The notes: generated by a model from the sequence alone, not told the origin. Shown: positions 44,996 through 57,110, numbered from the stretch's first letter. The stretch is 64,000 nt of DNA from Aralia elata (GCA_034770075.1 CM068388.1:22910294-22974293); one strand, 5' to 3'. Numbers and translations are program-made.

Positions 44996-45360
44996 GACGG
45001 CTTATAAATGTAAACATATTCTTTGTGATGAAGAGTGGCAAGTACATGCTCGGCTACAAAACCGTGCTCGAGTCTCTCAAATGCTCCAAAGGTTGATCTT
45101 TCTATTTTCTCTTCTTATTTTCTTATTTTTTTCAGTTTATTTATTTTGCTGGTTCAGGTAGTCTAACTGTTGGGAAGAAACTAGATAATGTGATTTCTTC
45201 TAATTATTAATTTTTTAGATTTTGTGGTTTGGTTCTTATTGTAGGTAAGCTGGTTATAATTTCAAACAATTGCCCACTGTTGCGAAAATCTGAAATAGAA
45301 TGCTACACAATGCTTGCAAAGGTTGGGGTTCACCATTACAATGGAAGTGTTGATTCTTGA
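44996..45360 (+). pseudogene. RPL30: Ribosomal protein L30-like (eL30) gene fragment with intron
   Basis: eL30 is a large-subunit ribosomal protein. Exon (to 45091): VMKSGKYMLGYKTVLESLKCSK. Intron 45092-45244 (GT-AG, phase 1). Exon from 45245: GKLVIISNNCPLLRKSEIE, CYTMLAKVGVHHYNG, then SVDS and a stop at 45358-45360. The family normally continues VDLGTACGKY and about 25 more residues, which are absent. The N-terminal segment before VMKSGK is degraded (NVNIFF in place of the usual SINNRLALV-like stretch). The intron position agrees with the plant gene, so this is a genomic copy. Plus strand, like the LSM12-like fragment 2 kb upstream. Confidence 0.85.
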
Positions 45361-46929
45361 ATGTTTACTTATGTTATTGGTAAAGTGAATAGTGTAAACT
45401 ACAAAATATTTGAATGGTATTAGGTGATACTTGTATTGCAATGTTAGTTATGTGATCAGCTAGAAAATACTAATGCATAATTAGTTTGGCATACTTGTGT
45501 TGCTTCCGATTGGGTAAGGGGTTTTGTTTCATTTTATTTGTTATGTCAAAAGGCATTTTGGTTGGCTGGTTAAGTGATGAATTTTGGCATACAAAATCAT
45601 TTCATATTTTTGGCTGTTAATGCACAAATTAAAATACTCCCATCATTTTGAATGATCTTTATCACAATTATCACCCCTATTTCTTAGTACGGATATGATA
45701 GAGACCATACAATATTTATCACCATTTACACTTCACCACAAGGATATGGAAAATATTGCTTTCAATACACATTACAAGTAATTGCTGCAATAAAGGTCCC
45801 ACACTCCACAATGTGAATATAATTTAAAAGATTTCAACAACACTGAACTATCCTAGGTAAAGGATAGTAAAATAAACGCAAGAAGGAATTAAATGATAGA
45901 ATTATTGATTTCATATACCATTGTTTCCATTGTTACTAAAACAAAGGGGAAATCAGCCAGAGGTCATGTTGGTGAATTGCAAGGTATAAAGATTTAGCCT
46001 GTCTCAACGCCTAAATGTTTGAAATAATATATCAAGTTATTTGAGCTCGGCAGCCATATGTTGTATTTGACTACAATATCCAGGTCTTGAATCGTAATTA
46101 TATAGAATTTTTCCTTGAACTGGACAAAGAATGAGTAATATAATCAAACTTGAGCATGATCTTTCAAAAATTGCATTGCTGTGTGCTGTTAATGACTGAA
46201 ATTAATGTTTTGGCAGTGTGATTTATATAGCTTCTTGAGTCTACCTGATTTGGAGGTAAGGTTGGTAGAACTGTGGCATGTGGGCTCACCTACGAGGTTC
46301 TTCCTTGACATACAAGCGTATGTTGTCGAGAGATTATACAAATTCAGCTGACAGAAGAAAATTCAGGTAAAACTCCTCAGTGCTTGAGTATAACAAATGG
46401 TTAAGTCACCTGAGATTGAAACTCAAGCCAAAATCATAGGATATCATTTACTTGTAGTTATCATGGTCATGGTAAAAACATATGGTAAAATAAACATGTT
46501 TAATTCGGTTAAAAGGGTTATATTATAGGACCTTCTGGGAAAGTCACGTGCTTTGATAATAAGAGGGTATAACTTATAAATGGCTTGATAGAGAGTATAA
46601 CTATGCAAAATTTTGTCCCGTTCTCTCCAGCATTTTTGGCCGACATTCCAAAATTTGCTTAGTTTGGGACACAAAATTTACATTTATGATATTGAACAAG
46701 TAACCTTCCTAAATGAGAATGGAAAATATGTAATTCTCTTGTTAAATCTCTCTGTATAGAGAATATGAGTAGATAAAACTCATGTAGAGTTTTACGTGGT
46801 GAAGATTTATCTTAGAGGGCCTATAGTATTATGAAATATATATTCATTCCATACAATGAATTTATATTTTGTTGTGTGATACTAATAGAAGTTATTTGTT
46901 TGTGGTTGTACTTGTGGGATACTCTAGCT
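45361..46929. other. Non-coding region before the Tekay-like element
   Basis: No gene or LTR recognised. The Tekay-like element's 5' LTR and primer site should lie here but are absent. Confidence 0.45.
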
Positions 46930-46935
46930 TTTTTC

Positions 46936-47525
46936 CCAGCTGAGGATGAGCCCAAGTTAGAGTCCGACCCGAAAGAGGATCCCGAGGAAGAGCCCATAGA
47001 AAGTGAACCCCTAGAAGAACCAAAGGAGGTACCGTCCGATGACAACACCTTCGAGTTTAATCTACTTAATGAATATGCTTACCGCATAATTCACCAAGGT
47101 GATAGAATCTAGGAGTTAGAAGTCGAGGTCCATGAGGGTAAGAACAGGGTTCAGGAGCTCGAGGGCGAGGTCTAGGAGGGTAAGAACCGGATCCAGGAAC
47201 TAGAGACGGATGTGCTAGGGCAGCAAGGGGCCTCCACACAATTGGCAGTCATGCTACATCACCTCTTGGCGAGGAATGCAGAATTAGCGGGAAAGCTAAA
47301 GCAATCGGAACATCAAGGAGTTAATTTGCAGATGGATAATGAGATCCTGAAGAACTAGTTAGGTAGGGAGGTGGTAAACCGTGTCCGAATCAAGGAACAA
47401 CGGGATGCTGCCATAGAACAGGCTGATGACCTAGAGGATGAAATGAAAAGGGGTAAGAAAAAAATGAACCGGATGGGATATGCTTTCCACTCAGCAATGG
47501 GTAGGTGGATAGATGGTGTGTAGTA
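46936..47525 (+). pseudogene. Extra ORF upstream of gag: acidic and coiled-coil protein (stops)
   Basis: Begins after a pyrimidine-AG boundary (TTTTTTCCCAG/CTGAGG) with an acidic repeat-like segment (EDPEEEPIESEPLEEPKEV). Heptad-like helices follow (QELEGEV, IQELETDVLGQQGAST, LARNAELAGKLKQSE, RIKEQRDAAIEQADDLED) and the end is basic (EMKRGKKKMNRMGYAF). The frame is kept for about 195 codons with TAG stops at about 47110, 47174, 47357 and 47521. Not gag, which starts at 47967. Function unknown. Long-LTR Tekay-type elements sometimes carry extra ORFs; whether this one has a known family I cannot say. Confidence 0.5.
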
Positions 47526-47966
47526 CCATTACCCAGCTGAAGAGTGATAGACTCATCACACCCTGAGTCGAGACTTGATGATCCATATGGGTTATAGGGA
47601 GTATGACGGCATTGGGAGCGCAGTATGCTCGAATAGGTTGCTTAACTTATGTGTCTAGCTGTATGTAATCTTGTATATGTTAATCCCAACATTTTTCTAC
47701 ATGTGTGGGATAGTATTGTAAGACAGTAATTTTTGTGCATATCTAAGGGGAGTATGTCGGTGAACCCCTCACCATTTTGTTGTATCAAGGAACGTTTGAT
47801 GACATCTATAGTAGTACGCTATAGCATAGTCATGTATGTTGCAACAGCTGTTAACACTGAATGCAATCGTTATTACTATATATGTTGTCTACTTGTAGTA
47901 CTCATGATAGATATTCTCGTAGTATAATGAAATGATGACATTAAGTTTTCTTATGTTAAGCAGAGA

Positions 47967-49095
47967 ATGCCGCCCAGACGTAACATACCAGCCCCACAAA
48001 CACCTGAGGGATCGGTTAATAATGAAGGAGGTTCGGCGGATCCCATACAACGGTTAGCAGATATACTAGAGAGAATGGCCCAAGGGAGGAATACGGGACC
48101 CGTGAATCCCCATCTCCCGGCAGCACCCATAACAAATTTTAAAGACTTCAAGAGCGTAGGACCCCCAGAATTCAAGGGAATGACTGATCCGATTGAAGCC
48201 CAATCTTGGGTGAAGGAAATGGAGAAGGCTTTCATCATCGCACGCGTGGGAGATGACCAGAAAATAGTATTTGCCACTTATATGATGAAAGGAAAAGCAA
48301 ATTATTGGTGGAAGGCTAACCAGCAATGAGCAGGCGAAGGAGTGATACCGTGGGACAAGTTCAAGGAATTTTTTTTCGAGAATTATTTCCCAAAGAGCAT
48401 GGAGAGACAAATGGTAGTGAAATTCTTAGAACTGAAGTGGGGGGACATGACGGTAGCTCAGTATGCCGCAAATTCAATGAACTTGTATGTTTTGCACCGC
48501 TTCAAGTAAGTACTGAAGAGCTGAAGACGCAAAGGTCCAAATAAAGGCTGAAACTGTGGTTATATAACAAGGTAGACGTTCTTCAGATCGAAACTTTTAG
48601 TGCGCTGCTGGAAAAAGCCATCATCGCCGAAGGAGGGATCGAGGCCCTGAATCAACACAAGAAGAATAAGAAGAGTGGAGGAGACTACTGTGGAAGTGGC
48701 AGTAGCGGTGGAAGCAATTCGGGAAAGAGGAAATGGGACGGCGGTAATAGCAATAGCCACAACACCAACACTAATCGGACGGGGAATAACCAGGGAGGAT
48801 TTAAGAAGAAGATTGAAACGTGTTTGAAATGTGGGAAAAATCACAAGGAAGCGTGTTGGAAATGACGTAATGGGTGCTACAATTGCAACCAGGAAAAGTA
48901 TATAGCACCGTACTGCCCAAACCCAAAGAAGAATCGTGGATGCTATTCATGTGGATCAATGGAGCATCAGTTCAGAGACTGCCTGAAGAAAGGAAGCAGC
49001 GGTGGAAGTGGTAACCGAGGAGGAGGCAGCAAACTGATGATTGGAGGACCGACTCCACCGAACCGAACCCTTGCCCGAACATTTAACATGACTGT
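47967..49095 (+). pseudogene. Gag of the Tekay-like element
   Basis: The start MPPRRNIPAPQTPEG is characteristic of Tekay-type gag. It continues PIQRLADILERMAQ, FKSVGPPEFKGMTDP, SWVKEMEKAF and KGKANYWWKAN, then TGA at 48327. The gag core continues beyond in shifted frames (FKEFFFENYFPKSMERQ, LELKWGDMTVAQYAA). After a Ser/Gly/Asn-rich segment come three zinc knuckles: CLKCGKNHKEAC, a damaged second, and CYSCGSMEHQFRDC at about 48940-48975. Confidence 0.85.
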
Positions 49096-49604
49096 CCAAG
49101 ATGCAGTGATTGCTAAGGACGTGGTGTCAGGTATTATCCCAATCAATAATATAAATGCATGTGTATTATTTGATTTGGGTGCTACCTGTTCTTTTGTGTC
49201 TGAAGATTTTGCTAAACGGTTAAATTTACCCCAAGAACGGTTAGAAAAACCTTTGAGCATAGAAATTGCTAACGAATAGGTAATCCCCATGGAGTTCATA
49301 TACCGTAAATGTTGTGCTGAAATTAGGGGTCATAACCTAAATGTAGATTTGATCCCGATTAAATTAGGAGAGTTTGATGTGATATTGGGAATGGACTGGT
49401 TGTACGACCATGCGGCAGTGATCGACTGTCAGAAGAAAAGTGTGAACCTTCAAGCCCCGAGCCGATCGAGGGTAGTATTTTATGGTAGCACATCGCTGAG
49501 ACGTTCGTGTTATCTCACGATGATACAGGCCAGGAAGTTGTTAAAGAAAAGTTGTGAAGGTTATTTAGCCTATACTGTAGATACGGAGAAAAGGGCTAGA
49601 AATT
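49096..49604 (+). pseudogene. Protease of the Tekay-like element (DTG to DLG)
   Basis: Reads NINACVLFDLGATCSFVS, where the family has FDTGATxSF: the catalytic triad's Thr is Leu. Then a stop (49277-49279), and VDLIPIKLGEFDVILGMDWL, the conserved protease C-terminal block, in the frame from 49289. Confidence 0.8.
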
Positions 49605-51240
49605 AAGAACATACCAATAGTGAGAGATTTTCCAGATGTGTTTCCAAGCAATTTACCTGGTCTTCTGCCAGACAGGGAAATTGAATTTGTAATAGATTTA
49701 GTGTCAGGCATGGCACCAATTTCAAAAGCCCCATATCGTATGGTGCCAGTGGAAATGAAGGGATTGTTGATACAACTTCAGGACCTGCTGGACAATGGGT
49801 ATATACAGCCAAGTGTGTCTCCATGGGGAGCACCAGTTTTGTTTGTCAAGAAGGACGGATCAATGAGACTCTGCATCGACTACCGGGAGCTGAACAAATC
49901 GACGATCAAGAATAAGTACCCATTGCTAAGAATCGACGACCTGTTTGATCAACTAAAGGGAGCTAGACACTTCTCGAAGATAGATTTGAGGACCGAATAT
50001 CATCAGCTAAAAGTAAGGAAAGAAGATGTACCTAAAACTACGTTTCGAACGAGATACGGTCATTACGAGTTTTTAGTGATATCTTTCAGTTTGACTAACG
50101 CGCCAGCAGCATTCATGGACTTGATGAACCGGATTTTGAAGCCGTAGTTAGATAAGTTCGTAGTGGTTTTCATCGACGATATTTTGATTTATTCAAAGAC
50201 CGAAGAAGAGCACGTCGATCATCTAAACGAAGTATTGGAGACACTGAGAAGGGAAAAGTTATACGCGAAATTTTTCAAGTGCAAATTCTAGATGGAAAAG
50301 GTGCAATTTTTAGGGCATATGATCGACAAAAATGGTATCTCGGTGGGCCCTGCGAAGGTAGAAGCAGTTAGTAACTGGGAGCAACCGAAGACACTGATAG
50401 AAGTGTGAAGTTTCTTAGGGTTAGCTGGGTACTATCGAAGATATCCAAGATTTTTCCAAGATAGCAACCCCGTTGACCAATCTGACGAGGAAGACGGTGA
50501 AGTTTATGTGGTCTGAAAAGTGCGAAGACAGTTTTCAGGAGTTGAAGAAGAGGTTAAGTGAGGCACCGGTATTATCCCTATCAGATGATACCGGAGGTTT
50601 TGTAGTGTATAGTGATGCATCACACAAGGGTCTTGGTTGTGTGTTAATACAATACGGCAAGGTCATTGCGTATACGTCACGACAGTTGAAGGATTACGAG
50701 AAGCGATACCTTACCCATGACTTGGAATTAGCGGCTATCGTTTTTGCATTGAAGATTTGGAGACATTACCTTTATGGGGAGAAGTGTGAGATATACACGG
50801 ACCATAAGAGTCTGAAATATATCTTCACACAGAAGGAGTTGAACATGCGACATAGGAGGTGGTTGGAATTAGTCAAAGATTACGAGTGTGAAATTCTTTA
50901 TCCCCCAGGAAAGACAAATGTAGTAGTAGACGCATTGAGTAGAAAGGGAAAAGAGAAATTATTTATGTTGACAACTCACAAGGAGCTACTACGGGAAATG
51001 GCGAGATGGGAGATTGAAGTGAAAAGTCCCACAGAAGCAGCAGAGAAGCTATTTGTAATTGAAGCTCGTCTGACGTTACTCGACAAAGTGAAAGAATCAC
51101 AGGAAAATGATAAAGAGTTTGAAAGAATACGGAAGAGGGTCGCAGAAAACGAGGAAGAGAAATTCCGGATAGATAAGGATGGTATCTTGAGATACGAAGA
51201 TCGAGTGTGGGTGCTAGTAGTGATTGAATTAAGAGAGGAA
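49605..51240 (+). pseudogene. Reverse transcriptase and RNase H of the Tekay-like element
   Basis: RT: DFPDVFPSNLPGLLPDREIE, SPWGAPVLFVKKDGSMRLCI, IDLRTEYHQLKVRKEDVPKT (normally RSGYHQL), SLTNAPAAFMDLMNRI, a TAG near 50146, then catalytic VVVFIDDILIYSK. More stops lie near 50289 and 50406. RNase H in 50473-51252: VVYSDASHKGLGCVLIQ, LELAAIVFALKIWRHYL, TDHKSLKYIF, NVVVDALSRK. Domain order is normal; the coding is non-functional. Confidence 0.88.
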
Positions 51241-52503
51241 ATTTTGCATTAAGCACATAATTCAGCATATTCTGTTCACCCAAGAAGCACAAAAATGTAC
51301 CGAGATCTTCGTCAATATTTTTGGTGGCCCAACATGAAATGAGATGTAGTAGAGTACGCCAATAAGTGTCTCACATGTCAACAAGTCAAAGCGAAACATC
51401 AGAGACCGAGTGGGTTACTTCAACCACTGAATATACCGGAATGGAAATGGGAGCACATCACTATGGACTTCGTGATAAGACTTCCAGTTACACAGAAAGG
51501 TTTTGATGCCATTTAGGTTATCGTGGACCGATTGACAAAATCAGCACACTTTCTACCGATAAAAATCCGATTCAATTTGAACCAGTTAGCCAAGTTGTAC
51601 ATAAAGGAAATTGTTTCGCGACATGGAGTGCCAGTGTCAATTGTCTCAGATCGAGATCCGCGCTTCACGTCTAATTTTTGAAAAAGCTTGCAAGAGAGAA
51701 TGGGAACACAGTTGCGACTAAGTACTGCTTACCATCCTCAAACTGACGGACATAGCAAACGGACAACACAAACACTAGAAGATATGCTTAGAACTTGTGT
51801 GATGGATTTCAAAGGGAATTGGGATGACCACTTACCACTTGTGGATTTTGCTTATAACAATAGCTATCATGCAAGTATCGGTATGCCACCGTATGAAGCC
51901 CTCTACGGAAGGAAATACAGAACACCATTAAGCTGGGATGAGGTCGGGGAATAGCGACTGTTAGGACCAGAGTTGGTACAACAGACAGCAGAAATGGTCA
52001 AAGTGATTAGGGCAAGATTAGTTGCAGCCCAAGACCGATAAAAGAAGTATTCAGATCAACATCACCAGGCAAGAGACTTCGACGTCGGCAGCTACGTGTT
52101 TCTGAAAGTATCTCCCTAGAAGGGGAAGATACGTTTTGGAAAGAAGGAAAAGTTAAGCCCGAGGTTCATAGCACCGTTCGAAGTATTAAGAAGAGTGGGT
52201 GAAGTGGCGTACAAGGTAGCCTTGCCTCCTGAACTAGAGCATATCCAAAATGTGTTCCACGTCTCAGTTCTACGACTATATAAACCCGACTATAAGCACG
52301 TGATATCCTATGAGCCCGTTCAGGTAGAGAAAGATCTTACGTACAAAGAAATTTCTATTCAGATAATTGATAGAAAAGAACAAGTATTAAAAAATAAGGT
52401 TATACCTTCTGTAAAAGTAGTTTGGCGAAACCACAATGCCGAAGAGGCTACGTAGGAATTGGAAGATAATATGAAGGAGAATTACCCTCACCTTTTTGTT
52501 TAA
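51241..52503 (+). pseudogene. Integrase and degenerate chromodomain of the Tekay-like element
   Basis: Zinc finger HPRSTKMYRDLRQYFWWPNM then CLTCQQVKAKHQ. Core ITMDFVIRLP, VIVDRLTKSAHFLPI and IVSDRDPRFTSNF. The motif around the third acidic residue reads HPQTDGHSKRTTQTLEDML, where the family has SER: Glu is Lys (AAA at 51757-51759). At least five in-frame stops. The C-terminal block RVGEVAYKVALPPELEHIQN precedes a Tekay-type chromodomain with KNKVIPSVKVVWRNHNAEEA, a TAG, then LEDNMKENYPHLFV. Confidence 0.85.
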
Positions 52504-52548
52504 CCTTGTCTTGTGATTCTAGGACAGAATCCTTATAAACAGGGAGAT

Positions 52549-53640
52549 TGTAACGATCGAGAATTTTGAATTTCCTTCTAACCCGAGTTTATGTGTGAAT
52601 AAAATGAATTTTTATTTTTATTTATATTATTATGTATTATGTGCTTAATGGTTGTATTACAACCTATAATATGTGTATGTGTCAAATTTTATGTATTGTT
52701 GTGTCATTGAAGTGAATAAATTGATTCCGCGAAAAATCACAAATCACTATTCGCGGGCACGTTTCCCGAGGTACTATTCACGCCATAATATTTTTGTGTC
52801 TTTTTCGATTTTAATAAATTTCGTTAATATGTGTGTGCGAATAGATAATTTTTTCAAGTGTCGGATTTTCATTTCGAGCCCAATTGTGTTTATTCGGTAT
52901 CCGAAATGTATTATTGGGTGTTCCGAATAAATTGGCAAATCCTATAAATATTATTTTTACCAATCCCAATATTTTATGGTAATATCCATTTTAATTATGG
53001 GTAGAGTTATTGAACAAATTTGGTACCAAAGTGGGAGTATTCGGGTATACACACTTGATTCACTTCCCATAATAAAGTTATTGTTTAATTGAACCTTGAA
53101 TGATCTTATCTATTCCGTGAGTGGTTTGAAGCTTATTTTAGAATGAATCATAATCTTGATTAGTTGGCAAAAAGTTAAGTCTTTCTTATTCATCTCCCTG
53201 ACTTCATGTCTATATAGTTGATTTTATATAATATCTTTATTCCTGAATATAATGACAACGGCTATGTGCTTAATTTTTGGGCTGTCTATGTGTTATTATT
53301 TCTCAACGGACATAAAGTTTCTGAGTCTATAAAAAGGACTGTCCTGATTCAATAAAGGATACGAAATACACAGTACTCAAATTAGAAAAGAAAAGGCATA
53401 ATATTATATACTTGAAGGAGTACTCTGTTGCTATTGTGGAGTCTTAATCAAGCTGTTGTGCATTGAAGTCTGATAAATTCTCAGCCTTTAATTCGTGCGC
53501 TTACTGGGGTGATATCTTTATTATTGATCATTGCACATTCACATTAGTTGAGCCTTGAATTATTAATATAATTATTGTTTTGATCATAATTTATTCTGTT
53601 GTCATATTTTAATTTATTCTCTAAACAATTGGTAGATTAA
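52549..53640 (+). mobile_element. 3' LTR of the Tekay-like element (right end not resolved)
   Basis: Starts TGTAACGATCGAGAATTTTG right after the purine tract AAACAGGGAGAT. It shares short blocks with the solo LTR at 6907 (AATCACTATTC, then TACTATTCACGCC). No matching CA end was found before copia-like sequence takes over, so it is probably truncated. Confidence 0.6.
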
Positions 53641-54360
53641 GTGGTTAGTCTATAGTTTTCTAATCCGGATTGGATTAGGGGTTTTATAAGCAAGTACAAG
53701 GAAGTATAGGTGTTTAAGGTTGCATAGATGTACAGGAAGCAAAGGTACTCGGAGAGTACAAGTACTCAAAAGTTGTGGAAAACTTGTCTTGTAAAGGGGT
53801 TTAATTGTAAATCAAGTTAATTAATAAAAGAGTCTCTAATACTAGTTGGTATTGGACGTGGATTAAGACACTAGAATAAAGGTTAAGGTCCGAACCACTT
53901 AAAAATTTCATGTATTCATGTGTTTGATTGTGCTTATTTTAATTGCTCATAGATACTTTGATTTGAATTGAAAAATATAATTTGAATACCTTAATTTATA
54001 TACTTCATCAGGATATTAATCAATATAACTCAGGTCATCAGTTAGCATGAAACTATGATTATTGAAAACTAATCAATAAACTGCAATATCTGATAATCTG
54101 TTAAAACTGTTAATCCAACAAGTTGAATACATAATATAGCATCCTGCATTGTTAATCCAGTAAATTGAATTCATAATATAGTATCATGCATTGTTAAACC
54201 AGTAAACTGAATTCGTAAATATAGCATATTGCATTATTAATCCAGCAAGTGGAACGCTTAAATACCGTATCATGCATTTTCAGAAAGAAATTTTTTACCC
54301 TAAACAAAAATTTGACATCATTTGTTCCCGCACTTATTCACCCCTCTTCTAAGTGTACCT
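53641..54360 (+). mobile_element. Copia-type LTR end remnant
   Basis: Sequence such as GGTATTGGACGTGGATTAAG, CTAGAATAAAGGTTAAGGTC and especially CGCACTTATTCACCCCTCTT followed by TAAGTGTACCTATTGG resembles the end of large SIRE/Maximus-type copia LTRs and the adjoining leader. No coding part follows. Recognition is from recollection of the motif style. Confidence 0.4.
54108..54285 (+). repeat. ~57 bp tandem repeat, about three and a half copies
   Basis: Each unit contains TGTTAATCCAGTAAATTGAA, then TTCATAATATAGTATCATGCA or a variant. Copies start near 54108, 54160, 54213 and 54233-54240 and have diverged by point changes. Confidence 0.8.
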
Positions 54361-54365
54361 ATTGG

Positions 54366-54585
54366 AATTTCATTCTGCGATTGGTTGTCTTACTCTACGA
54401 TTCAGTGTTTCACTCTACGATTGACTAGTTCAGTCTACGATCTCACTCTACGGCTGAATAGTTCACTCTACGATTTCACTCTACAACTGACTGTTTTGCT
54501 CTACGATTGTTGGTTCACTCTACGATTTACTCTACGACTGACCAGTTCACTCTACAATTGTCTGGTCCACTTTACGGTCATTCTA
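54366..54585 (+). repeat. Short interspersed tandem repeat, (TTCACTCTACGATTGAC)n
   Basis: The core TCTACGATT, in variants such as TCTACAATTG and TCTACGACTG, recurs about ten times at roughly 15-30 bp intervals, often preceded by GTTCAC. An open frame here (54322-54630) is the repeat read through. Confidence 0.85.
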
Positions 54586-56959
54586 TTGAGGAAAGACTTT
54601 ATGATTTCTAGTTTAAGAGACACTCTTTGACTTATTGTACATAGATTATACTCTATGACTTGACTTGACTTATGAATATGGAATTGGGTCTAATTTGGAG
54701 CCTTAGATTACTAGTTTAAGGAGTTAAAATCTGCAAAAAGGGAACTACAACAGATTTTGCAAAATTAGAATCTGATATAGAAACCAACTTTGGTTTGTTA
54801 TTCTAGGTTTATGAAACCTGATCATCACTCACACTATGCAAAAACTCAAGGACCTAAACTTAGCTCACTGGTTAGATCACTGAGGACAGTCTAAATCAGC
54901 ATATTAACAGATGGTTTAAACTGTTTTGGTAGAAGATTCACCACACATGACAAAGTGAATATTTTTTCATTTGTTTTACTAGGATTTGTTCATAAGTTCG
55001 ACAGCCAACACTGATAGTCTGCATACACCTTGAACATAGAGCACTAAACTCATTCAAAACTTCTGTTTATGAGTTTAAGGCTATCTCAGTAAGGTGTTTT
55101 ATGTTATTCTTTTCAGTCTGCTTTGAGTTGTTACCTATTTTAACACATACCAGCATATAATCTCCATCAACAGTCACCTTATAACTTTGGAATCCACCAT
55201 AATTTCCACACAAAAATCCTCCCACAAGCAAGCATACAAGATTACTCTATAACTAACTTATATTATTTTAAGTTAAAGATTTAAAGTTAAGGGATTGTGT
55301 ACCTTATTGAAGCTTTTCTTCTACTAATAAAGAATCTGTGCAAGCTGTTTACTTTCTTCTTTCTTCCTAAACTCCTCTGATTACCGAAGTGCTAGAATTT
55401 CTCTTAGTTCTTTCTTTTTATCTCCCAAGCTCTCTATTTTTCTCTATATCAACACTTAGCAGATGGGAACAGACCTTGTAAAATGAATTGGGAGCTCCTA
55501 TTTATAGGAGAACCCCTATATGTATATTATCCACATACCTGTACTACTATCAGTATTTAGTCTAGCACAAACTAATTTTGTCCAGCTTGAGTTGGTTTTG
55601 TTTAGTGGTTAAGGAAGATTAGGTAAAAAGTTATTTACCAAACCACTTTTAGGCCATGCTGTAGAGTAATCATTTTACTTTAAGCAACATAGGGGGGCGC
55701 AGTCCATATTGCCAGATTTGGAGGGAGTACTTTTATTTACCTGCTTATACAGGTTTCTAGATTTCGATTTAATTCTTTGGACCAACATCCCAGGCTCACT
55801 ACTTTAACTCCCAGTGGACTTAACAACAATATAAGACAACATAACATCATTGAGTTGAGGTATCAACACCTGCATAACTCGTTGAGTTCTAGTAGTCTGC
55901 TCACAACATAATCAATTGGGCTAACTTTAATTATTCTACTGGACTCATCTCCTAAATAGGTACTCACAACAGTCCATGATTAACTCCCTTCTTCCATTTA
56001 CTGCTTAAGACAACTCCTCTTAACATAGTTAATCAAAATTTGATTTTAACATAATCAACATTCAATCCATTATACTTTCCTATTGCTACATGCCTAATCC
56101 TACAGTACACGGTTAACTTAACCTTCATTATAAACTTACTATCAATTTAATTAAACACTTTCTTGATTCATCATGACTTATTATCCCACACAAGGCTCAT
56201 TCTTTCAAACTTAGTTAATTCATAGCTTGAGCTTATCATACATTACAATTTTACCTTGGCTTCTCCTCATTATTCGCACATGATTCAATTTCATTAAATT
56301 ATCTAACTTCATAATCACACATCACACATAAATGCATACAACTATTTTCAAATAATTCTTATTTTCATTAATAATAATCCTTTCAATTTCTTGGGTATTA
56401 CAATTTAAATCCCATTAGCATGAACTCTTCATAATTCTAAAAGTATTGCTCCAAAATTATGGATTTATCACATTTATTAATTCAACCAATTAACATGGAT
56501 CTTTAATGCATTTAATTAATTGAATTCCTTTTATTAATAAATGAACAAGATTATAAAGTAAATACTTATCACATCTTATGTGATTGGCTTGAGGGCATAC
56601 TTCTTTCAATATATTATCACTTTTCTTTTGGAAAACAGCTTCTAAAAATGGATGATTTTTTAATTCCCTAAAAGGCAATATTTTTAAATTTTTTAAAGAC
56701 ACTTTTTCAAAACCATTAGGATACTTTCAAAAAAAAACCTAATTTTCAAATTTTAAAACTTGAAAAAACTTCAAATGTCTTCTCCCTTAAGAAAAAGGGG
56801 CTCAAAATTGCTTTCAAAATAAAAACACTCACAATTTGCATAGCACAAACACACACTTACACTTATGGAATAATATAACTCGTTTAGGCACAAAACACTA
56901 AACAAATACTTTATTTTCAGGACAACTTATTTAAGTTTTAGAAAAAATATTAGGAAAGC
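54586..56959. other. No recognisable feature
   Basis: AT-rich, no coding sequence, LTR or TIR that I can identify. The palindromic TATTTATAGGAG near 55499-55511 resembles an LTR core promoter read on either strand, but nothing around it supports the call. Confidence 0.4.
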
Positions 56960-57110
56960 AATAATTGTGGTTCATGTATGTCAGGAGGTGCTTAACACAT
57001 TTCCTCCGTTTAAACAAATTCTCGAACTCTTGAAATCTCGGTCTTGGGTCAATTTTAAAATTTTGAAATGAGTTGGACATCTATTTATAGTCAAATTTTG
57101 AAACCAAGTC
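56960..57110 (+). mobile_element. Degenerate Tat/Ogre-like LTR fragment
   Basis: GGTGCTTAACACATTTCCTC followed by CGAACTCTTGAAATCTCG mirrors GGTGCCTAACACCTTCCCCT and CGAACTCTATGAATCTCG in the LTR at 4744-4800. A later 'tttgaaatgagttgg' echoes the same LTR's 'ttcggatgagttgg'. A small old remnant of a related element. Confidence 0.55.

Larger units (their letters stand above)
46930..53640 (+). mobile_element. Tekay/Del-like chromovirus, 5'-truncated and decayed
   Basis: Plus-strand element in order: broken coiled-coil ORF, gag with three zinc knuckles, protease, RT, RNase H, integrase, degenerate chromodomain, polypurine tract (about 52536-52548) and a 3' LTR starting TGTAACGATC at 52549. No 5' LTR or primer-binding site is seen, so the left end is truncated near 46930. 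The LTR end is also not visible before copia-like sequence starts near 53640. Many in-frame stops (gag, RT, integrase), protease DTG changed to DLG and integrase Glu changed to Lys show an old, dead copy. Lineage from the chromodomain form VLKNKVIPSVKVVWRNHN. Confidence 0.8.
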
